A stretch of 64,000 nucleotides of DNA from Propionicimonas paludicola (GCF_002563675.1 NZ_PDJC01000001.1:2852001-2916000); one strand, 5' to 3'; shown: positions 51,354-60,735, counted from the first letter of the stretch. The notes: a model not told the origin generated them from the letters alone. Translations and numbers: made by a program.

Positions 51354-54040
51354 TTGCTCGCTCCTTCCAGCGCGCGGTGGGAGGCCAGATGCAGCACCCG
51401 GTAGGGCACCGGCAACCAGCCGTCCAGCTCGGCGCCGGGGGAGACCCCCAGCAGCCAGGTGATCGGGGTTGGCGAGTCGGCCGAGGCACTCAGCGCCTGG
51501 GTCAGCAGGGTGTCGCGGCGCTGACTGAGGTCGTCGGCGGAGTCGACGCAGACCAGGCCTCCGTGTTGGCGGCCGAGCAGCCGCTCGAAGTCGGCGGTTC
51601 CGGCCGACAGCATGGCGGCCTGCGGACGCAGCACCGGCGCCTCCTCCGGCAACACCAAGCCGAGCACCTTCAGCCGTCCCTCGGTGAGCTTCAGTCGTCC
51701 GGAAAGTGCCATCAGCAAGGCCCGGCGCTGGGCCGGCTCGGCTTCGATGACCAGCACCTCACCGGGCTCCACGCGCAGTTCGAGCTGGTCGAAAATGATC
51801 CGGTCCTTGAGCCGGGCGCTGAGGCCCTGGCCGACCACGGCCGCGGTGTCGCCGGGGGCGGGCCAGTCGGCCAGTTCGAGCTGGCGAGCCAGCGACTCGC
51901 CCTCGATGTCGAGGGACGGCAGCCGGCGATCCAGCCACTTCGGCAGCCACCAGGCGTGCCGGCCGAGCAACTTCATCACTGCCGGCACCAGGGTCATCCG
52001 GACCACGAAGGCGTCCAGGGCCACCCCGACGGCCAGGGCGAAGGCGATCGGCTTGATGGCACCCTCACCGTTGGGGACGAAGAAGGCGAAGACCGCGAAC
52101 ATGATGCCGCCGGCGGCCGCGACCACCTTGGCCGAGTGGACGAAGCCGTCCTCGACCCAGGTCGTGGTGCTGCCGTGGACGTACTCCTCCCGCATCCGGG
52201 AGACCAGGAAGACCTCGTAGTCCATGGCCAGCCCGAACAAGATGCCCATCCCGATGATCGGCAGGAAGCTGATCACCGGCCCGGCCTCGGGCAGGTTGAT
52301 GGCCTGCCGGAACCAGCCCTGGTTGAACACCAAGGTGGTGGCGCCGAAGGCCCCGCCCAGGCTGAGCAGGTAGCCCAGGGCCGCCTTGATCGGCACCCAG
52401 ACCGAGCGGAAGACCATGGTCAGCAGGACCAGGGACAGCCCGACCACGAAGATGCCGAACGGCAGCAGGGCGTCCCGGAGTCGCTCGGTGACGTCGATGG
52501 TCACCGCGGTGAAGCCGGTGACGGCGGTATCCACGCCCCACTCGGACTTCCATTGCCCCTGGTGATCGCGCAGTTGCTGGACGAGGGTTGCGGTGGCCGG
52601 ATCGTCCGGGCCGGTGGTCGGAATGACTTGAACCATGCCGGTGTCGGCATTGGCGTTCGGGGTGGACGTGGCCACCATCTTCACCCCGGGCATCGCCTCG
52701 ATGTCGGCCTTCAGCCCGTCCATGACCTTCATGGGGTCGTCGGACTCGACGATGTTGGCGGTGACGATCAGTGGCCCGTTGGCGCCGGCCCCGAAGATCT
52801 TGGTGATCTCGTCGGCGGCGACCCGGTCCTGGGTGCCCGGCAGCGAGCGTCCCGAAGTCGGCAGGGCCAGGTAGAGGTCCTTGGTCGGGATGGCCAGCGC
52901 ACCCAGCCCGACCAGGACGATGGCCACCGTGACCAGCGGCCACTTGGTGACGGCCTTGACCCAGCCGCCGGCGATGTTGAGGCTGCGCCGAGGCCGCTTG
53001 TTCTTCTTCGGTTTGGGCGCCTTGGGCCGCAGCCGGTCACCGGCGAAGCCGAGGAAGGCCGGCAGCATGGTCAGCGCCAGCAACACCTCGACGGCCACCC
53101 CGACCGCGGCGAAGATGCCCATCACCGACAGGAATGGCAGCCCGGCGATGCTCAGCCCGACCAGGGCGATGATCACGGTGAGGCCGGCGAAGACCACCGC
53201 GGAGCCGGCGGTGCCGACCGCGCGGGCCGCGGACTCCTCGACGTCCATCCCGCTGGCCAGCTGATCGCGGTGCCGGGACAGGATGAACAGCGCGTAGTCG
53301 ATGCCGACTGCCAGGCCGAGCATGATGGCCAGCATCAGGGTGGTCGAGCTGACCGAGATCACCCCGGCCGCGATCTGGGTGATCATCACGGCGATGCCCA
53401 CCCCGGTGATCGCACTGCCGATCGGCATCATCGAGGCCACGAACGAGCCCAGCGTCACCAGCAGGACCAGGACGGCCACGCCCAGACCGAGCGCCTCGAC
53501 GATGCTCAGGTGCGGCACGTGGATGCCGAAGATCTCACCACCGGCGAAGGCCTTGGTGCCCGGCAGCTGCTCCGCCAGCGAGTCGGCGACTTCGGTGATC
53601 TGCTCGCGCTGGGCGTTGGTGACCAGCGAGGCCGTGGTGTTCACCCGGACGGTCACCCGTCCGCTGCGTCCGTCGGAGCTGATCAGGCCGTCCACGTGCT
53701 CGTTGTAGGGGCTGACCGTGCCGCGGACGAAGCTGAGGTCGTCGAACTTCTTCAGCCAGGTCTCGACCTTCTTCTTCACCGCCGGGTCTTCGAGCTTGCT
53801 GCCCTCGGGCACGGTGATCAGCACGGTGGCGGTGGCGTCCGCGGCTTCGGGGAAGGTGGCCTTCAGCTGATCGAGGGCGATCGTGGAGGCCGCATTCGGC
53901 ACCCGGAAGCTGTCGTCGAACTTGCCGCCGATGGTGAAGGCGAGCGCGCCGAGCACCACCAGCACCAGCAGCCAGGCGGCGACGACGCGGCCGCGGGCAC
54001 GGTAGCTGGCCCGTCCGATGCGATACAGGAACGACGACAT
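51350..54040 (-). CDS. MMPL/RND transporter with C-terminal degenerate ABC-ATPase-like domain
   Basis: This 896-aa protein has a typical MMPL body to about residue 700: two repeats of TM1 plus porter loop plus five TMs, with GIDYALFILSRHRDQ and AMDYEVFLVSRMREEY (proton-relay Asp-Tyr). The last 170 residues are not MMPL: LKDRIIFDQLELRVEPGEVL, then LMALSGRLKLTEGRLKVLGL and a late VCVDSADDLS. They resemble an ABC ATPase whose Walker A GxGKS is lost (EAEPAQRRA). GGAAGG precedes the ATG. It is controlled by the divergent TetR and coupled to YhgE. Confidence 0.8.
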   Translation of the reverse strand: MSSFLYRIGRASYRARGRVVAAWLLVLVVLGALAFTIGGKFDDSFRVPNAASTIALDQLKATFPEAADATATVLITVPEGSKLEDPAVKKKVETWLKKFDDLSFVRGTVSPYNEHVDGLISSDGRSGRVTVRVNTTASLVTNAQREQITEVADSLAEQLPGTKAFAGGEIFGIHVPHLSIVEALGLGVAVLVLLVTLGSFVASMMPIGSAITGVGIAVMITQIAAGVISVSSTTLMLAIMLGLAVGIDYALFILSRHRDQLASGMDVEESAARAVGTAGSAVVFAGLTVIIALVGLSIAGLPFLSVMGIFAAVGVAVEVLLALTMLPAFLGFAGDRLRPKAPKPKKNKRPRRSLNIAGGWVKAVTKWPLVTVAIVLVGLGALAIPTKDLYLALPTSGRSLPGTQDRVAADEITKIFGAGANGPLIVTANIVESDDPMKVMDGLKADIEAMPGVKMVATSTPNANADTGMVQVIPTTGPDDPATATLVQQLRDHQGQWKSEWGVDTAVTGFTAVTIDVTERLRDALLPFGIFVVGLSLVLLTMVFRSVWVPIKAALGYLLSLGGAFGATTLVFNQGWFRQAINLPEAGPVISFLPIIGMGILFGLAMDYEVFLVSRMREEYVHGSTTTWVEDGFVHSAKVVAAAGGIMFAVFAFFVPNGEGAIKPIAFALAVGVALDAFVVRMTLVPAVMKLLGRHAWWLPKWLDRRLPSLDIEGESLARQLELADWPAPGDTAAVVGQGLSARLKDRIIFDQLELRVEPGEVLVIEAEPAQRRALLMALSGRLKLTEGRLKVLGLVLPEEAPVLRPQAAMLSAGTADFERLLGRQHGGLVCVDSADDLSQRRDTLLTQALSASADSPTPITWLLGVSPGAELDGWLPVPYRVLHLASHRALEGASK

Positions 54041-54120
54041 GCAGGACCTTCCGGGTGACTGTGCGCTGTCTTGAGGTCACCGGAGGAGAGGTCAAGTCTC
54101 CGCGTTGTCGGTGCGCCCGA

Positions 54121-54149
54121 TACACAACTGTATGCGATACAGCGGTGTA
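54121..54149. promoter_or_regulatory. Probable TetR operator for the MMPL-YhgE operon
   Basis: TACAC-N2-CTGTAT-N3-ATACAG-N2-GTGTA is a perfectly spaced, two-step 29-bp palindrome; its core at 54128-54142 is perfect. It lies 80 bp upstream of the MMPL start, in the 343-bp divergent region 54041-54383. That region holds no gene. Confidence 0.75.
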
Positions 54150-54354
54150 CCCAAATCGCAGGAAGCGGGAGAAATGCCCGAGCCCAGGCGGAAACGACTG
54201 CAGTACTACGCCGATATGCGGATGCGGCCAGCCTGCTGAGCCCGTCCGAACCCGATGACTGAACCTCTCGAGGCCCGATCGGACGCCGGGATCCACACCC
54301 CGCGCCGTCGGGTTGCCTGCCGAGGCGCGAACTCCCGACTAGGCTGGACGGGTT

Positions 54355-54372
54355 GGATACAGTGGCGTATCC
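54355..54372. promoter_or_regulatory. Second operator, next to tetR
   Basis: GGATAC-AGTGGC-GTATCC is a perfect 6-bp inverted repeat that ends 11 bp before the TetR start and overlaps a TACAGT -10-like hexamer. GTAT/ATAC half-sites are shared with the 54121-54149 operator. Confidence 0.6.
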
Positions 54373-54383
54373 GGCGGGCGAAG

Positions 54384-55052
54384 ATGGGGGTGACGGTGTC
54401 CAGCGAAGTGGTGAGTAGGCGGCGTCAGCAGACTCTCGATCGACTGGTGGCGGCGGCCATCGACGTGTTCGCTGAGCGCGGCGTCGAGGCGGCCAGCGTC
54501 GAGGAGATCTGCGAACGAGCCGGCTTCACCCGGGGTGCCTTCTACTCCAACTTCGACTCCAAAGAAGAGCTCTGCCTGGCCATCGTCCGGCAACAGAGTG
54601 CACTGATGCTGGAGTCGACCCGCCAGGCGCTGGCCGCGATCCCGGAGGCCACCGTCGACGACGGCTCTCTGGACGAAATCGTGGCCAAAGTCGTGGCCCT
54701 GGTGGACGCCGAGATCGGCCATGAGCACAACTGGGTGGTGGTGCGCGACGAGCTGCGCCTGTACGCCTACCGCAACCGGTCGTTCTGGCCGCCGCTGCAG
54801 GCGGCCACCAATGAGGTCTCCGAGCTGTTCCGGGAGGCCATCCAGGAGGCCTTCGATCGGCAGCAGGCGCAACTGCTGATTCCGGTGGAGCAGTTCATCG
54901 TGACGCTGGACGCCTACCGGGAGCGACTGCGGCTGGAGGAGATCCTCGGCTCCGACCGGGCCGACCACGCGAGCTGGCGGGCCGGAATGGAGAAGCTGAT
55001 TCGGGCCCTCGTGGTCCTTCCCGAACGCGCCACCGAGGGCGGAACCCACTAG
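54384..55052 (+). CDS. TetR-family regulator of the MMPL-YhgE operon
   Basis: This 222-aa protein has an N-terminal HTH (FAERGVEAASVEEICERAGF, then TRGAFYSNFDSKEEL) and a helical ligand domain. It is divergent from the MMPL gene, with two related palindromes between. It probably represses both transcription units and responds to an envelope lipid or drug (inference). The ATG at 54384 is chosen because it follows the operator; its ribosome binding site is weak. ldh begins 9 bp after its stop. Confidence 0.8.
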   Translation: MGVTVSSEVVSRRRQQTLDRLVAAAIDVFAERGVEAASVEEICERAGFTRGAFYSNFDSKEELCLAIVRQQSALMLESTRQALAAIPEATVDDGSLDEIVAKVVALVDAEIGHEHNWVVVRDELRLYAYRNRSFWPPLQAATNEVSELFREAIQEAFDRQQAQLLIPVEQFIVTLDAYRERLRLEEILGSDRADHASWRAGMEKLIRALVVLPERATEGGTH

Positions 55053-55061
55053 GCTGAAGGC

Positions 55062-56039
55062 ATGACCGCAGCCAGCGTCGAATCATTCAATCTGGCCAAC
55101 TCGAAGCTGACGGTGGTCGGCGCGGGTTCTGTCGGAACGTCCATCGCCTACGCCGCACTGATCCGAGGCTCCGCCCGTCAGATTGCGCTCTACGACATCG
55201 ATGCCAAGAAGGTCGAGGCTGAGGTCCACGACCTGGCCCACGGCACCCAGTTCACCCCGACCTCGGTGGTCACCGGCGGCGCCGACATTGCCGTGGCCAA
55301 GGACTCCTCGGTGATCATCATCACCGCCGGCGCCCGGCAGAAGCCCGGCCAGACCCGACTCGAACTGGCCGGCGTGAACGCCGAGATCATGACCAAGCTC
55401 GTCCCCGACCTGCTCGAGCAGGCGCCGAACGCGGTGCTGGTGCTGGTCACCAACCCCTGCGACGTGCTCACCGTGGTCGCCCAGAAGGTCAGCGACCTGC
55501 CCTATGGACGGGTGCTGTCCACCGGGACGCTGCTGGACACCTCCCGCCTGCGCTGGGCCATCGCCCAGCGGGCCGGCGTCTCGCTGTCCAATGTGCACGC
55601 GGCCATGCTCGGCGAGCACGGCGACACCGAGTTCCCGATCTGGTCGTCGGCCTCGATCGCCCAGATCCCGATTCGAGGCTGGACCGACCCGGCCGGAGAG
55701 CGGATCTTCACCGAAGAGGTGCTGGCCACGGTCGCCTACAACACCGTCCACGCCGCCTACGAGATCATCGAAGGCAAGGGTGCGACCAACTACGCCATCG
55801 GCCTGGCCGGGGCCCGGTTGGTGGAGGCGATCCTGAAGGATCAGCGCAAGATCTGGCCGCTGTCCAGCGTGCTCACCGACTACCGCGGCGTCTCCGGCGT
55901 GGCCCTGTCGGTGCCCAGCCTGGTCGGCCCGTCCGGCATCGAGCGCACCTTCGAGTTCCCCATGGACGCCCACGAGATCAGCTTGCTGAACAAGTCGGCC
56001 GCCGCGATCCGGGCCACCCTGAACGCCATCGGCTTCTGA
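55062..56039 (+). CDS. ldh: L-lactate dehydrogenase
   Basis: This 325-aa NAD-dependent enzyme has GAGSVG (residues 20-25), VTNPCDVLT, the [10 protein letters not shown] segment and the catalytic His in GEHGDTEFP (H186). The specificity loop has [10 protein letters not shown], consistent with LDH, not malate dehydrogenase. It interconverts pyruvate and lactate. TAGGCT followed by GAAGGC before the ATG serves as either a leaderless -10 or an overlapping ribosome binding site. It lies 9 bp downstream of the TetR gene. Confidence 0.9.
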   Translation: MTAASVESFNLANSKLTVVGAGSVGTSIAYAALIRGSARQIALYDIDAKKVEAEVHDLAHGTQFTPTSVVTGGADIAVAKDSSVIIITAGARQKPGQTRLELAGVNAEIMTKLVPDLLEQAPNAVLVLVTNPCDVLTVVAQKVSDLPYGRVLSTGTLLDTSRLRWAIAQRAGVSLSNVHAAMLGEHGDTEFPIWSSASIAQIPIRGWTDPAGERIFTEEVLATVAYNTVHAAYEIIEGKGATNYAIGLAGARLVEAILKDQRKIWPLSSVLTDYRGVSGVALSVPSLVGPSGIERTFEFPMDAHEISLLNKSAAAIRATLNAIGF

Positions 56040-56123
56040 CCTCTGGGACGGCTCGCCCGTCCACAGCTCGGTGGGACGGTTCGCGCCGCCCCGGACGCCG
56101 TACTCCCAGCCAAGGAGACAGTC

Positions 56124-57365
56124 ATGACCACACCGCTGGCCGCCGCGCAGGCCGCCTACGACGAGCTCGCTGCGCTCGGGCTGAAGCTGAACCTGCAGCG
56201 CGGGCAACCCTCCGACGCCGACTTCGACCTCTCCGACGCGCTGCTGACCGCGGTCACGCCCGGCGAGACCACCATGGACGGGGTCGACCTGCGCAACTAC
56301 CCCGGCGGGGTGGCCGGCCTGCCCAGCGCCCGGGCGCTGTTCGGCCGCTACCTGGGCCTGGATGCGGCCAACGTCGTGGTCTGGAACAACTCCTCCCTCG
56401 AACTCCAGGCGCTGGTGCTGGGCTTCGCGCTGCTGCACGGCCTGCCCGGCTCCACCGGCGGGTGGGTGCACGATCGTCCGAAGATCGTGGTGACCACGCC
56501 CGGCTATGACCGGCACTTCCTGATGCTCACCACGCTCGGCTTCGAACTGATCAGCGTGGGGATGGAGCCGGACGGCCCGGACGTCGCCGCCATCGAGGCC
56601 GCAGCTGCCGACCCGGCCGTGCGCGGGGTGTTGTTCGTCCCCACCTACTCCAACCCGGGCGGCGAGACCATCAGTGCCGAAAAGGCAGCTCGACTAGCCG
56701 AAATGGTGACGGCTGCGGCCGACTTCACGATCTTCGCCGACGACGCCTACCGGGTGCACCACCTGGGCCAGCCGGACGCGGCCGTGAACTTCGTCGAGCT
56801 GTGCGCGGCGGCCGGCCATCCGGACCGGGCGTTCGCGTTCGGCAGCACTAGCAAGATCACTTTCGCCAGCGGCGGCCTGGGCTTCGTGGGGACGTCGGCG
56901 GCCAACGTGGCCTGGCTCTCCCGGCTGCTCAGCGCCCAGAGCATCGGCCCGAACAAGGTCGAGCAGGCTCGGCACGTCCGCTTCCTCGCGGGCTACCCGG
57001 GTGGGCTGGACGGCCTGATGCGCGCCCACGCCGCGCTGATCGCCCCCAAGTTCGCCGCCGTGGACGAGGTGCTGTCGACCGAACTCGGCACCGACGGCAG
57101 CTACGCCACCTGGACCACGCCGCGCGGCGGCTACTTCAGTTCGCTGTTCACCACCGCGCCGGTGGCGGCCCGAGTGGTCGAGTTGGCCGATGCGGCCGGA
57201 GTGAGCCTGACCCCGGCCGGTGCCACCTATCCGGGCGGAGTCGATCCCGACAATCGCAACATCCGGCTGGCGCCGACCCGTCCACCGCTGGACGAGGTGC
57301 GCACCGCCATGACCGTGGCTGCGGCCTGCGTCCGGCTGGCCACCGAGGAGTATCGGGCCCGCTGA
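56124..57365 (+). CDS. Aminotransferase of the AspT/MocR-like type (PLP fold I)
   Basis: This 413-aa enzyme has a PLP lysine in FGSTSKITF, NNSSLELQ and PTYSNPGGETIS motifs, and DDAYRVHHL. The sequence matches the actinobacterial AspT-type aspartate aminotransferase subgroup (PF12897-like) in form. It would transfer amino groups between aspartate and 2-oxoglutarate (inference from family). A good AAGGAGA precedes the ATG, in contrast to the leaderless genes around it. Confidence 0.8.
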   Translation: MTTPLAAAQAAYDELAALGLKLNLQRGQPSDADFDLSDALLTAVTPGETTMDGVDLRNYPGGVAGLPSARALFGRYLGLDAANVVVWNNSSLELQALVLGFALLHGLPGSTGGWVHDRPKIVVTTPGYDRHFLMLTTLGFELISVGMEPDGPDVAAIEAAAADPAVRGVLFVPTYSNPGGETISAEKAARLAEMVTAAADFTIFADDAYRVHHLGQPDAAVNFVELCAAAGHPDRAFAFGSTSKITFASGGLGFVGTSAANVAWLSRLLSAQSIGPNKVEQARHVRFLAGYPGGLDGLMRAHAALIAPKFAAVDEVLSTELGTDGSYATWTTPRGGYFSSLFTTAPVAARVVELADAAGVSLTPAGATYPGGVDPDNRNIRLAPTRPPLDEVRTAMTVAAACVRLATEEYRAR

Positions 57366-57395
57366 GGTCGGACGCCGAGGCTGGCCGAGCCGGCC

Positions 57396-58322
57396 TCAGC
57401 CGAACAGGCTCCAACCGAGCCGCGCCGCCAAAGCGGCGGTGGCCGCCCGTCCGCGGACCGAGTTTCCGGCCTCGTCCAGGCGCGGTGAGAAGCTGCCGAT
57501 GCCGGCCCGACCAGGCACGACGCTGAGGATCCCGCCGCCGAGCCCGGACTTGCCGGGCAGGCCGACCTGGTAGAGCCACTCGCCGCTTCGCTCGTAGAGC
57601 CCGGCAGTTGTCATCACGGCCAGCACCGGGGCGCTCACTACGGCCGGCACCACCTGGACGCCGGTGAGCGGGTTGCGTCCGGCGTGGGCCAGGGTGGCGG
57701 CCATCACTCCCAGATCGCGGGCCGAGACCTTCAGGCAGGACTGGCGCGAGTACAGCTCGAGCGCCTCGGCCGGCTCCCCGACCAGCAGGCCGCGCAACGC
57801 GAGTGCCTCGGTGAGCTCCCGGTTGCGGACGTTGGTGGCGGCCACGTCGGCCAGCAACTCCTCGTCGAGCCGCAGCTCACGTCCGGCGAAGGCGGACAGG
57901 GCGCTGCGTAGCGCGTCCCAGCGTTCCACCAGGGACGTCCCGGGCAGCCGTGAGCAGGTGGCGATGGCGCCGGCGTTGACCATGGGGTTGGTCCGACCGT
58001 CGCGGCGCTTGCGGACCGGCTCGACGGCGTTGAACGTGTCGCCGGTGGCGTTGACGCCGAGTTCGTCGGCGGCGCGCGCAACGCCCAGCGTCTGGCAGAC
58101 CACCGCGAAGGTGAACGGCTTGGCCGCGCTCATCAGGGCGAACTCTGCGGTGGCGTCCCCGGCTTCGGCCTGGGATCCGTCGACCAGGGTCACGCTCAGC
58201 CCGAACTGCTCGGGGTCGGCACCGGCCAGGCTCGGGTAGACCGCGGCGTTGTGGCCGCCCTGCTCGGGCAGCACCTCGGCGTAGGTCGCGGCCAGTGCGC
58301 GGGCCACGGACGATTCGGACAT
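57396..58322 (-). CDS. glsA: Glutaminase
   Basis: This 308-aa serine-dependent beta-lactamase-fold enzyme hydrolyses glutamine to glutamate and ammonia. Catalytic S65 and K68 lie in MSAAKPF. Family motifs are GRTNPMVNAGAIA, a Tyr in LYSRQSCLKVSARDLGVMAA and LPGKSGLGGGILSVVPGRAG. The start ATG 58322 is preceded at 7 nt by coding-strand TAAGGT (plus 58330-58335), leaderless. It is divergent from cobU by 27 bp. Confidence 0.9.
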   Translation of the reverse strand: MSESSVARALAATYAEVLPEQGGHNAAVYPSLAGADPEQFGLSVTLVDGSQAEAGDATAEFALMSAAKPFTFAVVCQTLGVARAADELGVNATGDTFNAVEPVRKRRDGRTNPMVNAGAIATCSRLPGTSLVERWDALRSALSAFAGRELRLDEELLADVAATNVRNRELTEALALRGLLVGEPAEALELYSRQSCLKVSARDLGVMAATLAHAGRNPLTGVQVVPAVVSAPVLAVMTTAGLYERSGEWLYQVGLPGKSGLGGGILSVVPGRAGIGSFSPRLDEAGNSVRGRAATAALAARLGWSLFG

Positions 58323-58349
58323 GGCGGCGACCTTAGTAGGGTTCAGGTC

Positions 58350-58877
58350 ATGGCACATGTCCTGGTCACCGGTGGCGTGCGTAGCGGCAAGTCCCGCTAC
58401 GCAGAACAACTGCTGGCCGATGTCGAGCAGGTCACCTACCTGGCGGCCGGCTACCCGACCGGCGACGACCCGGAGTGGAACGCCCGGGTGGCCGCGCATC
58501 AGCTGCATCGCCCCGCCTCGTGGCGGACCGTCGAGACCTTGGAGTTGGCGCAGGGCGTCCGGGAGGCGGACAGGCCGGTGCTGATCGACTGCCTGGGCAC
58601 CTGGCTGACTCGCACCTTCGACACCTGGGAGGCCTGGGAGGCCCCGGTCGCCAGCTGGGAGCCGCGGCTGAATCGGGAAGTCGCCGAGCTAGCGTCCGCG
58701 ATCAGCGCGCACCCGTCCGACGTGATCGTGGTCACCAACGAGGTCGGCTGGGGTCTGGTCTCGGAGTACCCGGCTGGACGCATCTTCGCCGACCACCTCG
58801 GACGGCTGAACCAGGTCATCGCCGCGGCCTGCGATCAGGTCGTCCTGCTGGTCGCGGGACGCCCGATCACCCTCTAG
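58350..58877 (+). CDS. cobU: Adenosylcobinamide kinase / guanylyltransferase
   Basis: This 175-aa bifunctional enzyme phosphorylates adenosylcobinamide and activates it with GTP for B12 nucleotide-loop assembly. The P-loop is GGVRSGKS (8-15); the RYAEQL, LIDCLGTWLTR and VVTNEVGWGLVSEYP segments are typical, the last with the conserved EVG. The ATG at 58350 is preceded at 7 nt by TAGGGT (58337-58342), leaderless. cobS lies 2 kb downstream in the opposite orientation. Confidence 0.92.
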   Translation: MAHVLVTGGVRSGKSRYAEQLLADVEQVTYLAAGYPTGDDPEWNARVAAHQLHRPASWRTVETLELAQGVREADRPVLIDCLGTWLTRTFDTWEAWEAPVASWEPRLNREVAELASAISAHPSDVIVVTNEVGWGLVSEYPAGRIFADHLGRLNQVIAAACDQVVLLVAGRPITL

Positions 58878-58888
58878 TCGAGAACGAC

Positions 58889-60226
58889 TCAGCCCACCGT
58901 CTGCACGCTGGCCAGGATTGCGACCAGCTGGTCGAGTTCGGCCGGAGTCGGGTTGTCGGCGGTTCCCACTCCCAGCACCTGCACGCCGCGGTGATTCCCG
59001 AAGTGCAGCAGGCTCTGCTCACGATCGCCCTTTGACAAGGCCAGATATGCGCTCGCAGCGAACTGGCCGCCGTTGACCCAGCGCACCTCGACCGGTCCGG
59101 CCGCTGCGGCCGTGGTCTCGTTGAAGCCCAGCTCCATGGCCGCCTTGGCCGACACCTGCGTCAACCGTCCGAGCAGCTCCGAGTCGGTCTTGTGGGCGAA
59201 GTACTCGTTGCCGTCCATGGCCAGCCCGACCTTGACCTGATATCCGCTCGGGGCCGTGATCGCCCAACTCTGCGACTCGGCATCGTGGCTGAGCTTCCAG
59301 CCGTCCGGATACCGCAGCCGAACCCCGGCCTCGGCGACGGTGAGCGTGCGCCAACTCTCGTCGGGAGCGACGGCTCCGAGCACCGGCGTGCTCATCGAGT
59401 CGAACTGGGCCAGCACGCCGCCCACCGGCGTGGTGGGGTCGTAGTCGAGGTTGAGCCGAGCGCTGGCCAAGATCATCATCACCGTTCGCCTCTCCTCGTC
59501 GTCGGTGGTGGAGCCACCGAGGTTGTCCAGCGCGGTTCCAAAGGTAAACAGCGCCTCCCGATGAGTACTCAGCGGATTCGTCGGTCCCACCGCGATCGCT
59601 GCCGGTCCCACCGATCCGTCGGCCGCCCTGACGGCCAGGAAGAAGTCCTCCCCGTGCTCGCCCGCTTCCGACCGCGCGACCGAGATCGGGCGCGCGACGG
59701 CATCCTTGGGGTCGCCCCACCCGGTCAGCTCCGGGACGTCGACCAGCACCCGGGGAGACCGATGTGAGCTATCCGCCACGCTGTCCGTGGCTTCGAAACC
59801 GTTGCGGGCGAGAACCACCGGAGTCATCGAACTCCCCTTCGGCGGCAGCAAGGTCAACTCGCACCCAGACATAGAGCAGCCGGCGGTGCGCCCGATCAGG
59901 CCACTGATCGACCAGTCCTTGGGGATGCCGAAAGTGATCGGGTATTCCTTCGACACAAAGAGCTTCCAGTCGTTCATCGGCTCGAACGTGTACGGGCGAG
60001 GTGGGGTCGACGCCGGTGTGGCGATCACCGCGGCCGAATGCGTCCAGCCCGGGACGACGAAGACGGCGCACGCGAGGACCGCCGCGGCAGCAACGCCACT
60101 GACCACGCCCGATGTGCGCCGGCGGCGCCGACTGGTGGCGGCCAGGTCGGCCGGATCGAGAGCAGGACGGAAGGCGTCGGCCGTGTCCTGCAGATTGCGT
60201 CGAAGCTCGTCCATCGGGTCGGTCAT
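58889..60226 (-). CDS. Membrane-anchored extracytoplasmic protein, SigE-factor partner
   Basis: This 445-aa protein has a cytoplasmic N-terminus of about 40 residues (MTDPMDELRRNLQDTADAFR), one TM (about 41-60) and a large extracytoplasmic domain with two cysteines in GCSMSGCEL. The position and topology suggest an anti-sigma or sigma-partner role, but no ZAS or RskA motif is seen. The start is ATG 60226 (or GTG 60229), overlapping the sigma factor stop (TGATG). Confidence 0.65.
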   Translation of the reverse strand: MTDPMDELRRNLQDTADAFRPALDPADLAATSRRRRRTSGVVSGVAAAAVLACAVFVVPGWTHSAAVIATPASTPPRPYTFEPMNDWKLFVSKEYPITFGIPKDWSISGLIGRTAGCSMSGCELTLLPPKGSSMTPVVLARNGFEATDSVADSSHRSPRVLVDVPELTGWGDPKDAVARPISVARSEAGEHGEDFFLAVRAADGSVGPAAIAVGPTNPLSTHREALFTFGTALDNLGGSTTDDEERRTVMMILASARLNLDYDPTTPVGGVLAQFDSMSTPVLGAVAPDESWRTLTVAEAGVRLRYPDGWKLSHDAESQSWAITAPSGYQVKVGLAMDGNEYFAHKTDSELLGRLTQVSAKAAMELGFNETTAAAAGPVEVRWVNGGQFAASAYLALSKGDREQSLLHFGNHRGVQVLGVGTADNPTPAELDQLVAILASVQTVG

Positions 60227-60735
60227 CACAGTTCTCCCTCACTCAGATGCGTCCGCAGGGCAGCCACTCCACGGGAGACGAGTTTTCGGGCGTTCGCTTC
60301 GCTGACTCCGAGCAGTTCGGCGACCTCGGCGAAGCTGCGGTCCTCCATCACGCGAAGGATCACCGCGATCCGCTGACGATCGGGCAACCGCCCGACCAGG
60401 CTGAGCGCCCAGTCGGCGTCCGCGAGGCGCACAGTCGGGTCAGCGCTGGCCGGCTCGCGATCGCCCAGGGCCACCAAGCGGTACAACTTGCGGCGAAGGG
60501 AGATCTGTCGGTTCACGATGGAACGACGGACGTAGGCCAGCGGGTCTCCGCTTTCGCTGAGGCGTTGCCAGCGCGGGTAGACCGCGATCAGGGCGTCTTG
60601 GACGATGTCCTGCGCGTCCTGGCGATTCCCGGTGACCATGAGCGCGAAGCCGGCCAGCGACGAACCGTTGCTGGCCACGAAACTCTCAAAGCTGGTCGTC
60701 GGTGTGACCGCCACCTGCACAGCGTATTCGCTCAC
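60226..60735 (-). CDS. SigE-family ECF-type RNA polymerase sigma factor
   Basis: This 169-aa protein has region 2 (FVASNGSSLAGFALMVTGNR, then QDAQDIVQDALIAVYPRWQR) and region 4 HTH (DRSFAEVAELLGVSEANARK). It belongs to the SigE-like, SCO/MSMEG-type ECF subfamily common in actinobacteria. GTG 60735 has GAGGGACGAGG upstream. It is coupled to a downstream membrane protein. Confidence 0.85.
   Translation of the reverse strand: MSEYAVQVAVTPTTSFESFVASNGSSLAGFALMVTGNRQDAQDIVQDALIAVYPRWQRLSESGDPLAYVRRSIVNRQISLRRKLYRLVALGDREPASADPTVRLADADWALSLVGRLPDRQRIAVILRVMEDRSFAEVAELLGVSEANARKLVSRGVAALRTHLSEGEL

Noticed and set aside
51377-54058. Open frame of about 890 codons on the plus strand
   Set aside because: It is antisense to the MMPL gene and has shadow-frame composition.
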